From: Blastococcus capsensis | GTDB taxonomy: Bacteria; Actinomycetota; Actinomycetes; Mycobacteriales; Geodermatophilaceae | Assembly: GCF_030165005.1 (NCBI RefSeq) | Contig: NZ_JASNNW010000007.1 | Span: forward strand, 62,001 to 126,000 | Direction of reading: 5' to 3' | DNA length: 64,000 bases | Shown here: positions 46,076 through 53,941 of the stretch, in pieces | Layout of the letters: every line of letters starts with the position of its first letter | How positions within the stretch are numbered: the first letter of the stretch is position 1 | Position numbers and translations under genes: made by a program | Notes under the pieces: generated by a model | What the model was told of the DNA's origin: nothing | The model's database searches: none | The model's input: the letters and a program-made list of their open reading frames with translations, nothing else

Positions 46076-47005
46076 GTGACTCCCGCCAACCCCCCTTCCC
46101 GCCCGGTCCTGTCCTCCGAGGTCGCCGACGCCCTTGCTGCCGGCCGCCCCGTCGTGGCCCTGGAGAGCACGCTGCTGGCGCACGGCCTGCCCCGGCCGGA
46201 CAACCGCGCCGCCGCCGACGACGTCGAGGCCGCCGTCCGCGCCGGAGGCGCCGTCCCGGCGACGATCGCCGTCCTCGACGGCGTTCCGCACGTCGGCCTG
46301 AAGCCCGCGGAGATCGACCGGGTGTGCGCCGACCCGGACCTGGCCAAGCTGGGCGTCCGCGACCTGCCGGTGGCCGCCGCGCTCGGGCTGAGCGGCGCGA
46401 CGACGGTGTCGAGCACCGCTCTGCTGGCCGAGGCCGCGGGCGTGACCGTCTTCGCCACCGGGGGGCTCGGCGGAGTGCACCGGCTGGCGAGCGAGACCTT
46501 CGACGAATCGGCCGACCTGACCGCGCTGTCACGCACGTCCGTGGTGGTGGTGTGCGCCGGCGTCAAGTCGATCCTGGACGTCCCGGCGACCCTGGAGCGG
46601 CTGGAGTCGCTGTCGGTCACGGTCGTCGGCTACGGCACGACCACGTTCCCCGGCTTCTACGTCGCCGACTCCGGCTCGACGCTGGACTGGTCGGTCACCG
46701 ACCCCGAGCAGGCCGCCGCCGTCTTCGCCGCCCGACGCCGGCTCGCCCCCGGGGCGGTCGTCGTGGCCAACCCGCTGCCGGCCGACGAGCAGCTCGACCC
46801 GGTGCTGCACGACCGGGTGATCGCCGATGCGCTCGCGGCGGCCGATGCAGCCGGCGTGCGTGGCAAGGGGGTCACCCCGTTCGTGCTCGACCACCTGCAC
46901 CGCGCGAGCGAGGGCGCGACCCTGGCGGTCAACGTCCGGCTGGTCCTGCGCAATGCGGAGCTCGCCGGCCGGATCGCCGCGGCGCTCGCCGCCTCCCCGG
47001 CCTGA
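46076..47005 (+). CDS. psuG: Pseudouridine-5'-phosphate glycosidase PsuG
   Basis: 309 residues. Cleaves pseudouridine 5'-phosphate reversibly to uracil and ribose 5-phosphate. Signatures: VALESTLLAHGLPRPDN, GAVPATIAVLDGVPHVGL, FATGGLGGVHR, VVCAGVKSILDVPATLERLES, GYGTTTFPGFYVADSG and the C-terminal GKGVTPFVLDHLHRASEGATLAVN. Followed 8 bases later by the PfkB-type kinase, the usual pseudouridine-degradation pair. Confidence 0.95.
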   Translation: MTPANPPSRPVLSSEVADALAAGRPVVALESTLLAHGLPRPDNRAAADDVEAAVRAGGAVPATIAVLDGVPHVGLKPAEIDRVCADPDLAKLGVRDLPVAAALGLSGATTVSSTALLAEAAGVTVFATGGLGGVHRLASETFDESADLTALSRTSVVVVCAGVKSILDVPATLERLESLSVTVVGYGTTTFPGFYVADSGSTLDWSVTDPEQAAAVFAARRRLAPGAVVVANPLPADEQLDPVLHDRVIADALAAADAAGVRGKGVTPFVLDHLHRASEGATLAVNVRLVLRNAELAGRIAAALAASPA

Positions 47006-47013
47006 ACACGGTC

Positions 47014-47892
47014 GTGCCTGAGCCGGTCCTCGTCGTCGGCGACGTCGCCACCGACGTGGTGGCGGTCCTCTCCGGGGAGCCGGCGCCGGGGTCGGACCGG
47101 CCGGCGTCGATCCGGGTCCGCGGTGGCGGCGCGGGCGCCAACGTCGCCGTCCACCTGGCCCGGGCGGGAGTGCCCGTGGTGCTGGCCGGCTGCATCGGCG
47201 ACGACGTGGCCGGCGCGAGCCTGTCCGCCGAGCTGGCCGACGCCGGGGTGCGGCTGCGACTGCGCACCGTGCCGGGAACGGTGACCGGCACGATCGTGAG
47301 CCTGGTCGAACCGGGTGGGCAGCGCAGCATGCTGGCCGACCGCGGAGCCAACCTGGCGCTTCGCCCACCCGACGTGCCGGCCCCGCGGCCGGGCGGCCAC
47401 CTGCACCTGTCTGGCTACACGCTGCTGGACCCCGGTCCGCGCGCCGCGGGCCTGGCGGCGCTGGCCGCGGCCACCGCAGCGGGCTGCACCAGCTCGGTGG
47501 ACCCGGCCTCGACCGGCCCGCTGCGCACCTACGGCGTGGACCGGTGGCTGAACGACACGGCCGGAGTGACGCTGGTGCTACCCAATGCCGACGAGGCACG
47601 GCTGCTCAACGGCTGTGCGGACGTCACCGAGGCGGCGCGGGCGCTGGCCGGCCGGCACCCGATCGCCGTGGTGACCCTGGGAGCCGACGGCGCGCTGTGG
47701 GCGTCCGGGGACACGGTGGTGCACCGACCAGCGCGGACGACGACGGTCGTGGACACGACCGGCGCAGGGGATGCGTTCGCCGCCGGACTGCTCGGAGCGT
47801 GGCTCACCGACCAGGACTGCTCCCCCGCCGCCGCCCTGGACGCCGGCCTGGCCCGCGCCGCCGACGTGGTCCGCCGGCCGGGAGCCCGCTGA
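47014..47892 (+). CDS. psuK: PfkB-family kinase, probable pseudouridine kinase
   Basis: 292 residues. PfkB sugar-kinase motifs: VRGGGAGANVAVHLARAGVPVVLAGCIGDD near the start and VVDTTGAGDAFAAGLLGAWL with the catalytic Asp near the C-terminus. LVLPNADEARLL and VTLGADGALW are also typical. Location directly after psuG argues that the substrate is pseudouridine, phosphorylated before cleavage by PsuG. Confidence 0.85.
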   Translation: MPEPVLVVGDVATDVVAVLSGEPAPGSDRPASIRVRGGGAGANVAVHLARAGVPVVLAGCIGDDVAGASLSAELADAGVRLRLRTVPGTVTGTIVSLVEPGGQRSMLADRGANLALRPPDVPAPRPGGHLHLSGYTLLDPGPRAAGLAALAAATAAGCTSSVDPASTGPLRTYGVDRWLNDTAGVTLVLPNADEARLLNGCADVTEAARALAGRHPIAVVTLGADGALWASGDTVVHRPARTTTVVDTTGAGDAFAAGLLGAWLTDQDCSPAAALDAGLARAADVVRRPGAR

Positions 47893-47899
47893 ACGCCGT

Positions 47900-48238
47900 T
47901 CAGCCCTCGATGATCCGCCCGGACCGCGCGGGGTTCTCCAGCACCCGGTCGGGGCGCGCATCGACGCCCGGGAGGCGGGTCTTGGCCTTCGGGGGCCGGT
48001 CGTTGGCCATGACCACGGCGATCCAGGGCAGCACCGTGCCGAGGACGGCGAGGATGATCATCAGCCAGACGGTCTGGTAGAAGACCGCGGCCAGGACGAG
48101 CGCGACACCGCGGATGGCCATCGTGATCGCGTACCGCCGCTTGCGGGCGGCCTGCTGGTCGGTGAGGCTCGGGGCCGCCTCGGTGATGAGCACCGGCTCC
48201 GGCCTGCGCGACCGCGGGAACTGCTGGCTCGAGGCCAC
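47900..48238 (-). CDS. DUF3099 membrane protein
   Basis: 112 residues from a GTG (a second GTG at 48244 is possible) with GGAGGG upstream. VLITEAAPSLTDQQAARKRRYAITMAIRGVALVLAAVF and LMIILAVLGTVLPWIAVVMANDR predict two spans joined by a short loop, the DUF3099 pattern. Basic, probably disordered C-terminus. Function unknown. Convergent with psuK. Confidence 0.75.
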   Translation of the reverse strand: MASSQQFPRSRRPEPVLITEAAPSLTDQQAARKRRYAITMAIRGVALVLAAVFYQTVWLMIILAVLGTVLPWIAVVMANDRPPKAKTRLPGVDARPDRVLENPARSGRIIEG

Positions 48239-48343
48239 GGGCACCTTTCCCTCCGCTGGCCGGTGTCCGCGGGCATCACCCCGCCGGCTCCCGGACCACC
48301 CCCATGGTGCCACCGCGCAGAGCCCGGTGCAGGCGCCCCGCGA

Positions 48344-48937
48344 TCAGCTGCCCGCCGCCTGCTTGGCCGCCCTCGCCGCCTGCTTCTGCTCCTGCTTGAA
48401 GGCGCGCACCTCGGCCAGGGACTCCGGACCGGTGATGTCGGCGACCGAGCGCCGGGACCCCTCGCGGCCGTAGTCGCCGGCGGCCTCGCACCAGCCCGGT
48501 GGGGTGACGCCGTACTGCTTGCCGAGCAGGGCGAGGAAGATCTTCGACTTCTGCGCACCGAACCCCGGCAGCGCGTTGAGCCGCTTCAGCAGCGTCGCAC
48601 CGTCCGGGCCGTCGGCCCACAGACCCGCCACCTGGCCGTCGTAGTCGGCCACCAGCGCCCGGCACACCTCCTGGGCGCGCGCGGCCATCGACCCGGGGTA
48701 GCGGTGCAGCGCCGGCGGCCCCTGGAAGACGCGCACGAGCTCGTCGGGGTCCATCGACGCCAACTGCTCGGACGAGAGGGTGTCGACCCCCAGCCGGTCG
48801 GCCAGCAGCCGCGGCGCACCGAATGCCCGCTCCATGGGGAATTGCTGGTCCAGCATCATCCCAAGGAGTAGTGCGAGCGGGTCGCGGCCGAGCAGGTCGT
48901 CGGCGGCGGCGTCCTGGGCGATGCGGAGGGTGGGCAC
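48344..48937 (-). CDS. HhH-GPD base-excision-repair family protein
   Basis: 197 residues from the GTG of VPTLRIAQDAAADDLL. N-terminal LALLLGMMLDQQFPMERAF, central EQLASMDPDELVRVFQG, and helix-hairpin-helix TLLKRLNALPGFGAQKSKIFLALLGKQYGV match the Cys-less HhH-GPD family of small glycosylase-like proteins in actinobacteria. A basic Lys/Ala tail ends the protein. DNA-glycosylase activity is inferred from fold only. Its first 94 bases (48844-48937) recur as fragments at 50.7, 52.3 and 56.1 kb. Confidence 0.82.
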   Translation of the reverse strand: MPTLRIAQDAAADDLLGRDPLALLLGMMLDQQFPMERAFGAPRLLADRLGVDTLSSEQLASMDPDELVRVFQGPPALHRYPGSMAARAQEVCRALVADYDGQVAGLWADGPDGATLLKRLNALPGFGAQKSKIFLALLGKQYGVTPPGWCEAAGDYGREGSRRSVADITGPESLAEVRAFKQEQKQAARAAKQAAGS

Positions 48938-48984
48938 GTGGAGATGGTGCCGTAGGGCGATCGCAACGCAGTCAGCGGCGGTGG

Positions 48985-49456
48985 TCAGAACGGGCTCATC
49001 TCGTCGAGCACCTGCGCGGCCAGATCGACGATCACGGCGGCCTTCGGGAGGTCCTCGACGACCGGCTCGGCGGTGAGCTCCTCGGCGTCGGTCGCCGGGT
49101 ACTCGGCGTCGTTGCGGGTGCGGCGCAGCCGGTCGAACGGCCGCAGCGTCCTGCCCAGCGGCGGGTCCAGTTGCACGGTGACCGCGTGATACGCGGCAAG
49201 GTGGCCGCCCCGGGATGTGGGCCGCAGGCCCTGGTTCTCCCAGCACGGCGGTCAGCGCCTTGTGCGCGGCGTCGTAGAGCAGGCCGTAGGCGCCGGCCGG
49301 GTCGTCGCCGGCCACCTTCACGACGGTTGCCAGGTGGGCGCGGGCCCGACGGACCAGCCGGTCGGCGTGCTCCCGGCTCGGCTGGACCCGCTGCAGCGTC
49401 GCCGGTGTCCCGTGCAGCATCTCCTCGATCCGGTCCCGGCCCTGCTGCCACCTCAT
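48985..49456 (-). pseudogene. HEPN-domain toxin gene, frameshifted
   Basis: Reads MRWQQGRDRIEEML, then DDPAGAYGLLYDAAHKALTAVLG in one frame. The rest lies in another frame: GLRPTSRGGHLAAYHAV, RPFDRLRRTRNDAEYP (an Rx4-6H-like HEPN motif region) and a natural end LAAQVLDEMSPF. Removing one G from the run at 49239-49241 restores a single frame of about 156 codons. HEPN proteins are usually RNases paired with a nucleotidyltransferase antitoxin, which lies directly upstream and overlaps it (ATGA). Confidence 0.7.
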
Positions 49457-49886
49457 CGGGCCGCTCCGACCGACGGCTGCCGGTCGGCGGCGTCGAGGTC
49501 GAGTGCGACCAGTGGGCCGGCGGTGACCGTGGCGAGGAAGCCGGAGGCGTCCTCGCCACGGTCCGCCCGGGCCCAGGTGTCGGAGGCGACCCGGCGGACG
49601 TTGACCTCGCGGCGGAGCCGCTCGCCGGCGGGGCGGACGGCGTCATCGGGTCATTGAGGTCGGCCGTACCGATGATGAGCAGGTCGATGTCGTTGGGCAC
49701 CGGGCCCGGCAGGCCGGAGTAGCGCGCGGCCCAGGACCCGTAGATGTAGGCGCGGGCGACGCCCGGCACACCGTGCAGCGCGTCGGAGAGCACCGGTCGA
49801 GGCCCGTAGGTGACCGCCAGTAGGTCGGTCAGCGGACCGGCGAGCACGCTGGAGATGTCCGCCCGGACCAGTCGGGTGTTGCCCAC
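49453..49886 (-). pseudogene. MNT-type nucleotidyltransferase antitoxin gene, frameshifted and probably 5'-truncated
   Basis: Intact first part: RVGNTRLVRADISSVLAG, then VARAYIYGSWAARYSG and VPNDIDLLIIGTADL, the GSx...DxD nucleotidyltransferase signature. A shift near 49642-49656 moves the rest (REVNVRRVASDTWARADRG, GPLVALDLDAADRQP) into another frame, which ends in a TGA overlapping the HEPN ATG. The N-terminal winged-helix domain expected in longer homologues is not recognisable upstream. Confidence 0.7.
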
Positions 49887-49919
49887 GCGCGCAGCAGTGG
49901 CAGCAGCGTCGGCGTTCTC

Positions 49920-49947
49920 ACATCTCCGCAGGTGCTTTCGGAGATGT
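49920..49947. promoter_or_regulatory. 9-bp inverted repeat, possible operator
   Basis: acatctccg (49920-49928) and cggagatgt (49939-49947) are perfect inverted arms separated by 10 bases. Lies in the divergent gap between the decayed MNT gene and the MazEF-like pair. Confidence 0.35.
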
Positions 49948-49979
49948 CGAAGTCAGAGCCGGCGTACGTGCCCGCCCAT

Positions 49980-50015
49980 CGGGCGCCGTGGCCCCGTCAA
50001 CACACCCGGCGCCCG
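49980..50015. promoter_or_regulatory. 9-bp inverted repeat abutting the antitoxin promoter
   Basis: cgggcgccg (49980-49988) and cggcgcccg (50007-50015) are exact inverted arms. The right arm ends one base before the candidate -35, a suitable place for autoregulation by the RHH antitoxin. Confidence 0.4.
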
Positions 50016-50045
50016 TTGCACGATTGTCAAGCAGGTGTTTAGCAT
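50016..50045 (+). promoter_or_regulatory. Promoter TTGCAC-N18-TAGCAT, leaderless
   Basis: -35 TTGCAC (50016-50021) and -10 TAGCAT (50040-50045) with an 18-base spacer. The GTG of the antitoxin begins 7 bases after the -10, so transcription should start at or next to the initiation codon. Confidence 0.6.
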
Positions 50046-50051
50046 CGCCGC

Positions 50052-50252
50052 GTGAGCAAGACCATCGGGTTCCGCCCCACCGAGGAGGACGAGCGGATCA
50101 TCCGCGCGGCGATGCGCGACGACGAGCACACCGCCGACGTCATCCGCCGCGCGCTCCGCCTGCTGGATCGCGAAGCATGGCTCGCGCGAGCGCGGGCCGA
50201 CGCCGAGCGACTGGCGGACGAGGACCTGTCCGGCGAGGCCGACGCCTGGTGA
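50052..50252 (+). CDS. Antitoxin, ribbon-helix-helix type
   Basis: 66 residues: [20 protein letters not shown] forms the RHH beta strand and first helix, [18 protein letters not shown] the second, and an acidic tail ([12 protein letters not shown]) should wrap the toxin. GTG start without Shine-Dalgarno. The stop overlaps the toxin GTG (GTGA), the standard toxin-antitoxin coupling. Confidence 0.75.
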   Translation: MSKTIGFRPTEEDERIIRAAMRDDEHTADVIRRALRLLDREAWLARARADAERLADEDLSGEADAW

Positions 50253-50566
50253 TCCGCGGCGCTGTCTACCGCGTCGACCTCGGGGTGGCTCGTCGTGGTC
50301 ACGAGCAACGCGGCCGGCGCTACGGACTGGTCCTGAGTCCCACCGACATGGCCTGGAGCGTCGCCACGGTCGTCCCGACGTCCACACAGGCCCAGCCCGC
50401 CGTCTTCCGGCCCGAGATCGAGTTGGGCGGCGTCCTGACCCGATTCCTCGTCGATCAGATGCGCAGCATCGACGTGCGCTTCGTCGAGGGAGAGCCTGCG
50501 TTCTTCCTCCATCGCGACGAACTCGACGAGGTCGAGGTCGCTGTCACCCGGTACCTCGGCCTCTGA
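50249..50566 (+). CDS. MazF/PemK-type endoribonuclease toxin
   Basis: 105 residues. [30 protein letters not shown] is the N-terminal SH3-like barrel of MazF, and [22 protein letters not shown] with [17 protein letters not shown] the substrate-groove strands. The expected Arg-Pro after the first loop is RR-Y here rather than RPAL, a small departure. Encoded in one coupled unit with the RHH antitoxin; cleaves mRNA if active. Confidence 0.78.
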   Translation: MIRGAVYRVDLGVARRGHEQRGRRYGLVLSPTDMAWSVATVVPTSTQAQPAVFRPEIELGGVLTRFLVDQMRSIDVRFVEGEPAFFLHRDELDEVEVAVTRYLGL

Positions 50567-50715
50567 CCCGCACTCGGGTCGCATGGGCCCACTGGCGCGG
50601 GGCGGCCGACGGCGGGGGCGGGGAATACCCTCGCGCGAGGGCGACGGATGCGGACCGTGTCGTCGGCTCGCCGGTGACGGAGGGCTTCCTACCGGGTACC
50701 TGCCCTTCTGCGGCC

Positions 50716-50838
50716 GACCGCCTCACCGCTTCGTCCACGCACGTGCTGGTCCAGCAGCATCCCGATCAGCAGCGCGAGCGGGTCAGGGCCGAGCAGCTCG
50801 TCGGCGGCGGCGTCCTGGGCGATGCAGAGGATCGGCAC
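50716..50838 (-). repeat. Isolated copy of the 5' end of the HhH-GPD gene (copy 2)
   Basis: Positions 50745-50838 align without gaps to 48844-48937 with about 12 differences in 94 bases by eye. On the minus strand this starts at a GTG and reads VPILCIAQDAAADELLGPDP, then ALLIGMLLDQHV. It then leaves the family at the point where the intact protein continues FPMERAF. Similarity to copy 4 continues about 25-30 bases further left. Confidence 0.75.
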
Positions 50839-51126
50839 CGGAGCAGTGTGCCGCACGGAACCGCGGCGACAACCTTCCAGGCACGGCCGCGGCACCTGCA
50901 CGGTCGCGGTCGGCTCCGCCTCGCTCAACGAGCACCGCTCGCGCCGCCCGAGGGCACGGCAGCGCCCGGGCCCAGTCGTGCAGCGAGTCGAGCCACTCGG
51001 GGCTGCCGAACGGCATCGGCTCGCAGCCGTGGAACAGGTAGAGGCTGGGCAGCAGCCCGTCCTCCGGCGTCCCCGGCCGGTGCGCCTGCTCCCCCTCGAG
51101 GGCGGCGACACGCTGCCGATGCGCAG
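50839..51126 (-). pseudogene. Unidentified coding remnant
   Basis: The minus frame reads EDGLLPSLYLFHGCEPMPFG, then SPEWLDSLHDWARALP, which looks like real protein, then degenerates into Arg/Gly-rich shadow sequence before meeting the HhH-GPD fragment. No start codon with a Shine-Dalgarno is present; family not recognised. Confidence 0.35.
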
Positions 51127-51284
51127 TGATCGGGTGCGCGGCCGGAAGCGGGCGTGGTGAGGGCGGGCGTGGTCACGCGGACTGCTCGTGGTCGTGGCGG
51201 AGAGGGCGGGGGCGCCCCGAGGGTCGTGCCCGGAGCACCGCCGTCAGGCCGTGTTGGCGAGGATCCTTCACTGCGCGCAGAGAG

Positions 51285-51319
51285 CGGGCCGGGCGACCCT
51301 TCACGGGCTGCCCGGCCCG
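51285..51319 (-). terminator. 10-bp-stem hairpin after doxX
   Basis: cgggccgggc (51285-51294) and gcccggcccg (51310-51319) pair exactly with a 15-base loop; located 16 bases beyond the doxX stop on the minus strand. Confidence 0.65.
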
Positions 51320-51334
51320 GAGCACGGTACGGGG

Positions 51335-51772
51335 TCAGGCCCCCGCGGACCGGGCGGTCCGACGGCGGCCGGCGAGCAGGTGGTCGACGCTGAAGCGCCC
51401 GGCGCCGACGACGGCCAGCAGGAGGGCGGCCGCGCCGAGGGCCAGGACGAGCTCGTAGCCGCCCTGGTCGACGAAGAGGCCGGCGCCGGCGTGGACGAAC
51501 GCGAACGCGCCGATCATGTCGACGAGGAGGAGCAGCCCGGCAACGGGGACGGCGAGGCCGAGGATCAGGGCGGCACCACCGGCCAGCTCGACGACGGCGA
51601 CGACCCACGCGGCGGCGGAGGCGGCGGGCACGCCCTCCTGGTCGAAGAACGCGGCGGTGCCGTCGATGCCGTTGGTGAACAGCTTCTGCCAGCCGTGGGC
51701 GAAGAAGATGAGGCCGACGGCGACGCGGGTCACCAGGACGGCGAGGTCACGGGCGGGAGCGGGGAAGGTCAT
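51335..51772 (-). CDS. DoxX-family membrane protein
   Basis: 145 residues with four spans: VLVTRVAVGLIFFAHGWQKLF, AAAWVVAVVELAGGAALILGLAVPVAGLLLLVDMIGAFAFVHAGAG and LVLALGAAALLLAVVGAG. FFAHGWQKLFTNG followed by FFDQEGVPA is the DoxX/DoxD signature. Such proteins are linked to quinone or thiol redox balance in some bacteria; no partner genes are present here. Confidence 0.88.
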   Translation of the reverse strand: MTFPAPARDLAVLVTRVAVGLIFFAHGWQKLFTNGIDGTAAFFDQEGVPAASAAAWVVAVVELAGGAALILGLAVPVAGLLLLVDMIGAFAFVHAGAGLFVDQGGYELVLALGAAALLLAVVGAGRFSVDHLLAGRRRTARSAGA

Positions 51773-52294
51773 GACGGGTCCTCTCGGTGGTGGGGCGGAT
51801 CGAGGGTGTGGGGCGCTGACCGGACCGGTCTGCGTCGAACCAGATGGGAAGGCGGGGGCGGCGATGGCTCGCGCCCCACGCTATTCGAGTCGTGGGACGA
51901 GGCAGGGTCCGGAGCCGGCTCGAACGCCGGCACGGCGCCGAGCTCGAGATCCGGTGCAACCTCCCCCGCCCGTGGACTGAGGTGCTCGTGCTGCTCGGGC
52001 GACCGGAGGCCGGCCGGCTCACGATGAGATGAGCAGCCGACCCGCGCTCCGTCCTCGCCGCTTCCAGCGATGAGGAGCGGGGCACGTCCGACGCCCTGCT
52101 CGACCGGCTGCGCGCAGTCGACGGATCCCTTCTCGCCGCCGGGCACTGACCCGAATCGCGATGTGCACCCCGGCCAGTCGAAGTCGGGACCTGCCACTGC
52201 CCTCGACCCGTGCTGATCGACGCGCCAACTGATCACCTGGCGGCAGATGTCAGGAGTTGCCTCTGCCAGCGTTCAGCTCTTCGTCGGCGCATGT
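51773..52294. other. 522 bases without a supported gene
   Basis: Short open frames exist. On plus, 51844-52032 has an ordinary-looking stretch RHGAELEIRCNLPRPWTEVL, and 52050-52148 ends LLDRLRAVDGSLLAAGH. Neither has a Shine-Dalgarno nor a recognised family; they may be eroded gene pieces. Confidence 0.35.
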
Positions 52295-52388
52295 GCTGGT
52301 CCAGCAGCATCCCGATCAGCAGCGCGAGCGGGTCACGGCTCAGCAGCTCGTCGGCCCGGGCATTCTGGGCGATGGTCAGAGTCGGCAC
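52282..52388 (-). repeat. Isolated copy of the 5' end of the HhH-GPD gene (copy 3)
   Basis: 52295-52388 is again exactly 94 bases and aligns without gaps to copies 1 and 2. The minus frame starts at GTG and reads VPTLTIAQNARADELLSRDP, then ALLIGMLLDQHM, then leaves the family and stops after RRRAER. Confidence 0.75.
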
Positions 52389-52517
52389 GCTCGCTCCGTA
52401 CCGGCCCAGGTGATGACGTCACGCGCCCCGCCGGCCGCTGCCCCTCAGCGGACGTCTCTTCCGGGCGCGAGAGTCCCTTGCCCCCTCGCGCTGAGCAATC
52501 GGCTCCGGCGCAGCGAA

Positions 52518-52920
52518 CTAGGCCCGGCCCATGCCGGTCTCCCTGGCGCGGGTGATGGCAGCTGCGCGGTCCGGAACTCGCAACTTGGTGAGCACTGCCG
52601 AGACGTGGTTGCGCACCGTCTTGTCCGACAGGGTCCAGTCGGCGGGCGATCTGGCCGGTGGGCAGCCCGGCCGCGAGCAGCTCGAGCACCTCGTGCTCCC
52701 GGCCGGTCAACTCGGGAAATGCCGGAGCTCGCGACGCGGCCCCGGTCAGGGCGTCGACGACCCGGCGGGCGACCGCACCCCCGTAGACGGCGTCGCCGCC
52801 GGCGACCGCCAGCACCGCCCGGACGATCTCCTCGCGGTCGGCGCCCTTGAGCAGGTAGCCGCGCGCTCCGGCCCGCAGCGCAGCGAACAGGGACCCGTCG
52901 TCGCCATCGCCCTCTGGCTG
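52518..52920 (-). pseudogene. Remnant of a second LuxR-family response regulator
   Basis: The receiver-domain end is intact (DDGSLFAALRAGARGYLLKG, then ADREEIVRAVLAVAGGDAVYG), followed by the LuxR HTH start (FPELTGREHEVLELLAAGLPTGQIARRL). A frameshift follows near 52640, and the second HTH helix with the natural C-terminus (SDKTVRNHVSAVLTKLRV, AITRARETGMGRA) is in another frame, ending in TAG at 52518. The receiver's phosphoacceptor half is missing. Confidence 0.75.
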
Positions 52921-53045
52921 GCCTTCACCGGCTGACCTGGTCCCCCGCCCCCAACCGCCCCATCCCCGCACCCTCGAGAAGTTCCCGTGACGCTGTCCCG
53001 CCCCACCCGCCGCACCGCCCTCTCGGCGGTCGTGCTTCAGAGCGG

Positions 53046-53414
53046 TCAGTCGTCGTCGTTCTCGACGGAGACGACGGTGAACGACTCGTCGAGCGCGACC
53101 TCGACGAAACTGCCGTCGTCGAGCCGGACCTCGACCTCGTAGCCGGTGTCGCCCTCGTCCGCGACCTCGACCTCGGTGACCGTCCCGCCGCCGGCCGCCT
53201 CGAGGGCGGCGGCGCCGGCCTGGTCGCGGTCCGGTCCGGTGGCCTGCTCATCCTTCTCGCCGGCGTCGTCCTCGGGCACCTCGGTGCCGTCGTCGATGAC
53301 GGCATCGGCCCGCGGAGCGTCATCGTTCTCCGCCTGTGCGATCTGCGTCCCGCCGATGACCACCGCGGCCAGAGCCGCGGTGCCGAGGGCGGCACCCTTG
53401 AGCCTGCTGTTCAC
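53046..53414 (-). CDS. PepSY-domain secreted protein 1
   Basis: 122 residues. Signal-like N-terminus MNSRLKGAALGTAALAAVVIGGTQIAQAE, an acidic linker, then one PepSY domain (AGAAALEAAGGGTVTEVEVADEGDTGYEVEVRLDDGSFVEVALDESFTVV). Very acidic C-terminus ENDDD. Paralogue of the next gene; both sit beside the two-component system, which may respond to the same envelope cue. Secreted or membrane-tethered; role unknown. Confidence 0.8.
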   Translation of the reverse strand: MNSRLKGAALGTAALAAVVIGGTQIAQAENDDAPRADAVIDDGTEVPEDDAGEKDEQATGPDRDQAGAAALEAAGGGTVTEVEVADEGDTGYEVEVRLDDGSFVEVALDESFTVVSVENDDD

Positions 53415-53465
53415 GTTTTCTCCTCCAGGGTCAGCTGCTGTTGCGTGGCTCCGGTGCGGCGGCGA

Positions 53466-53795
53466 TCAGTCGTCGTCGCCGGATTCCTCCTCGTCGCGCT
53501 CGTCGCCGAGCACGGTGAAGTCCTCATCGAGGTGGACGTCGACCTGGCCGCCGTCGTCGAGGGTGACCTCGACCTCGTAGTAGCCCTCCTCGTCGCCGAC
53601 CTCGGTGTCGGTGACCTCGCCTTCGCCGAGATGCGCGAGGGCGGCCTCGCTGGCCTGCTCCAGGGCATCACCGGTGATGGCGACGTCCGGGCGCGCGTCC
53701 TCGTCGTCACCTGCGGCGGCGAGGGCCACGCCACCTCCGCCGGCCAGCACGATGACGGCCGCGGCGCCGCCGATGGTCCAGGTGCTCTTCTTCAT
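53466..53795 (-). CDS. PepSY-domain secreted protein 2
   Basis: 109 residues from MKKSTWTIGGAAAVIVLAGGGGVALAAAG, a signal peptide or anchor. The PepSY domain is ALEQASEAALAHLGEGEVTDTEVGDEEGYYEVEVTLDDGGQVDVHLDEDFTVLGD, with an acidic tail. 51 bases separate it from the first PepSY gene on the same strand. It is divergent from the response-regulator gene, so both may share a control region (53796-53941). Confidence 0.82.
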   Translation of the reverse strand: MKKSTWTIGGAAAVIVLAGGGGVALAAAGDDEDARPDVAITGDALEQASEAALAHLGEGEVTDTEVGDEEGYYEVEVTLDDGGQVDVHLDEDFTVLGDERDEEESGDDD

Positions 53796-53941
53796 GTCTC
53801 CTCCGGGGTTCGGGACAACCCCTCGTGGGGGCACCACCCCAGTGTCGACCGGCCCCGCTGAGCGGACGCTGAGAACCGTGGGGAACAGGCCGTACCTCTC
53901 AGCTTCCTCTCAGCACCGACCTGGCAGAACGGACACTGACG

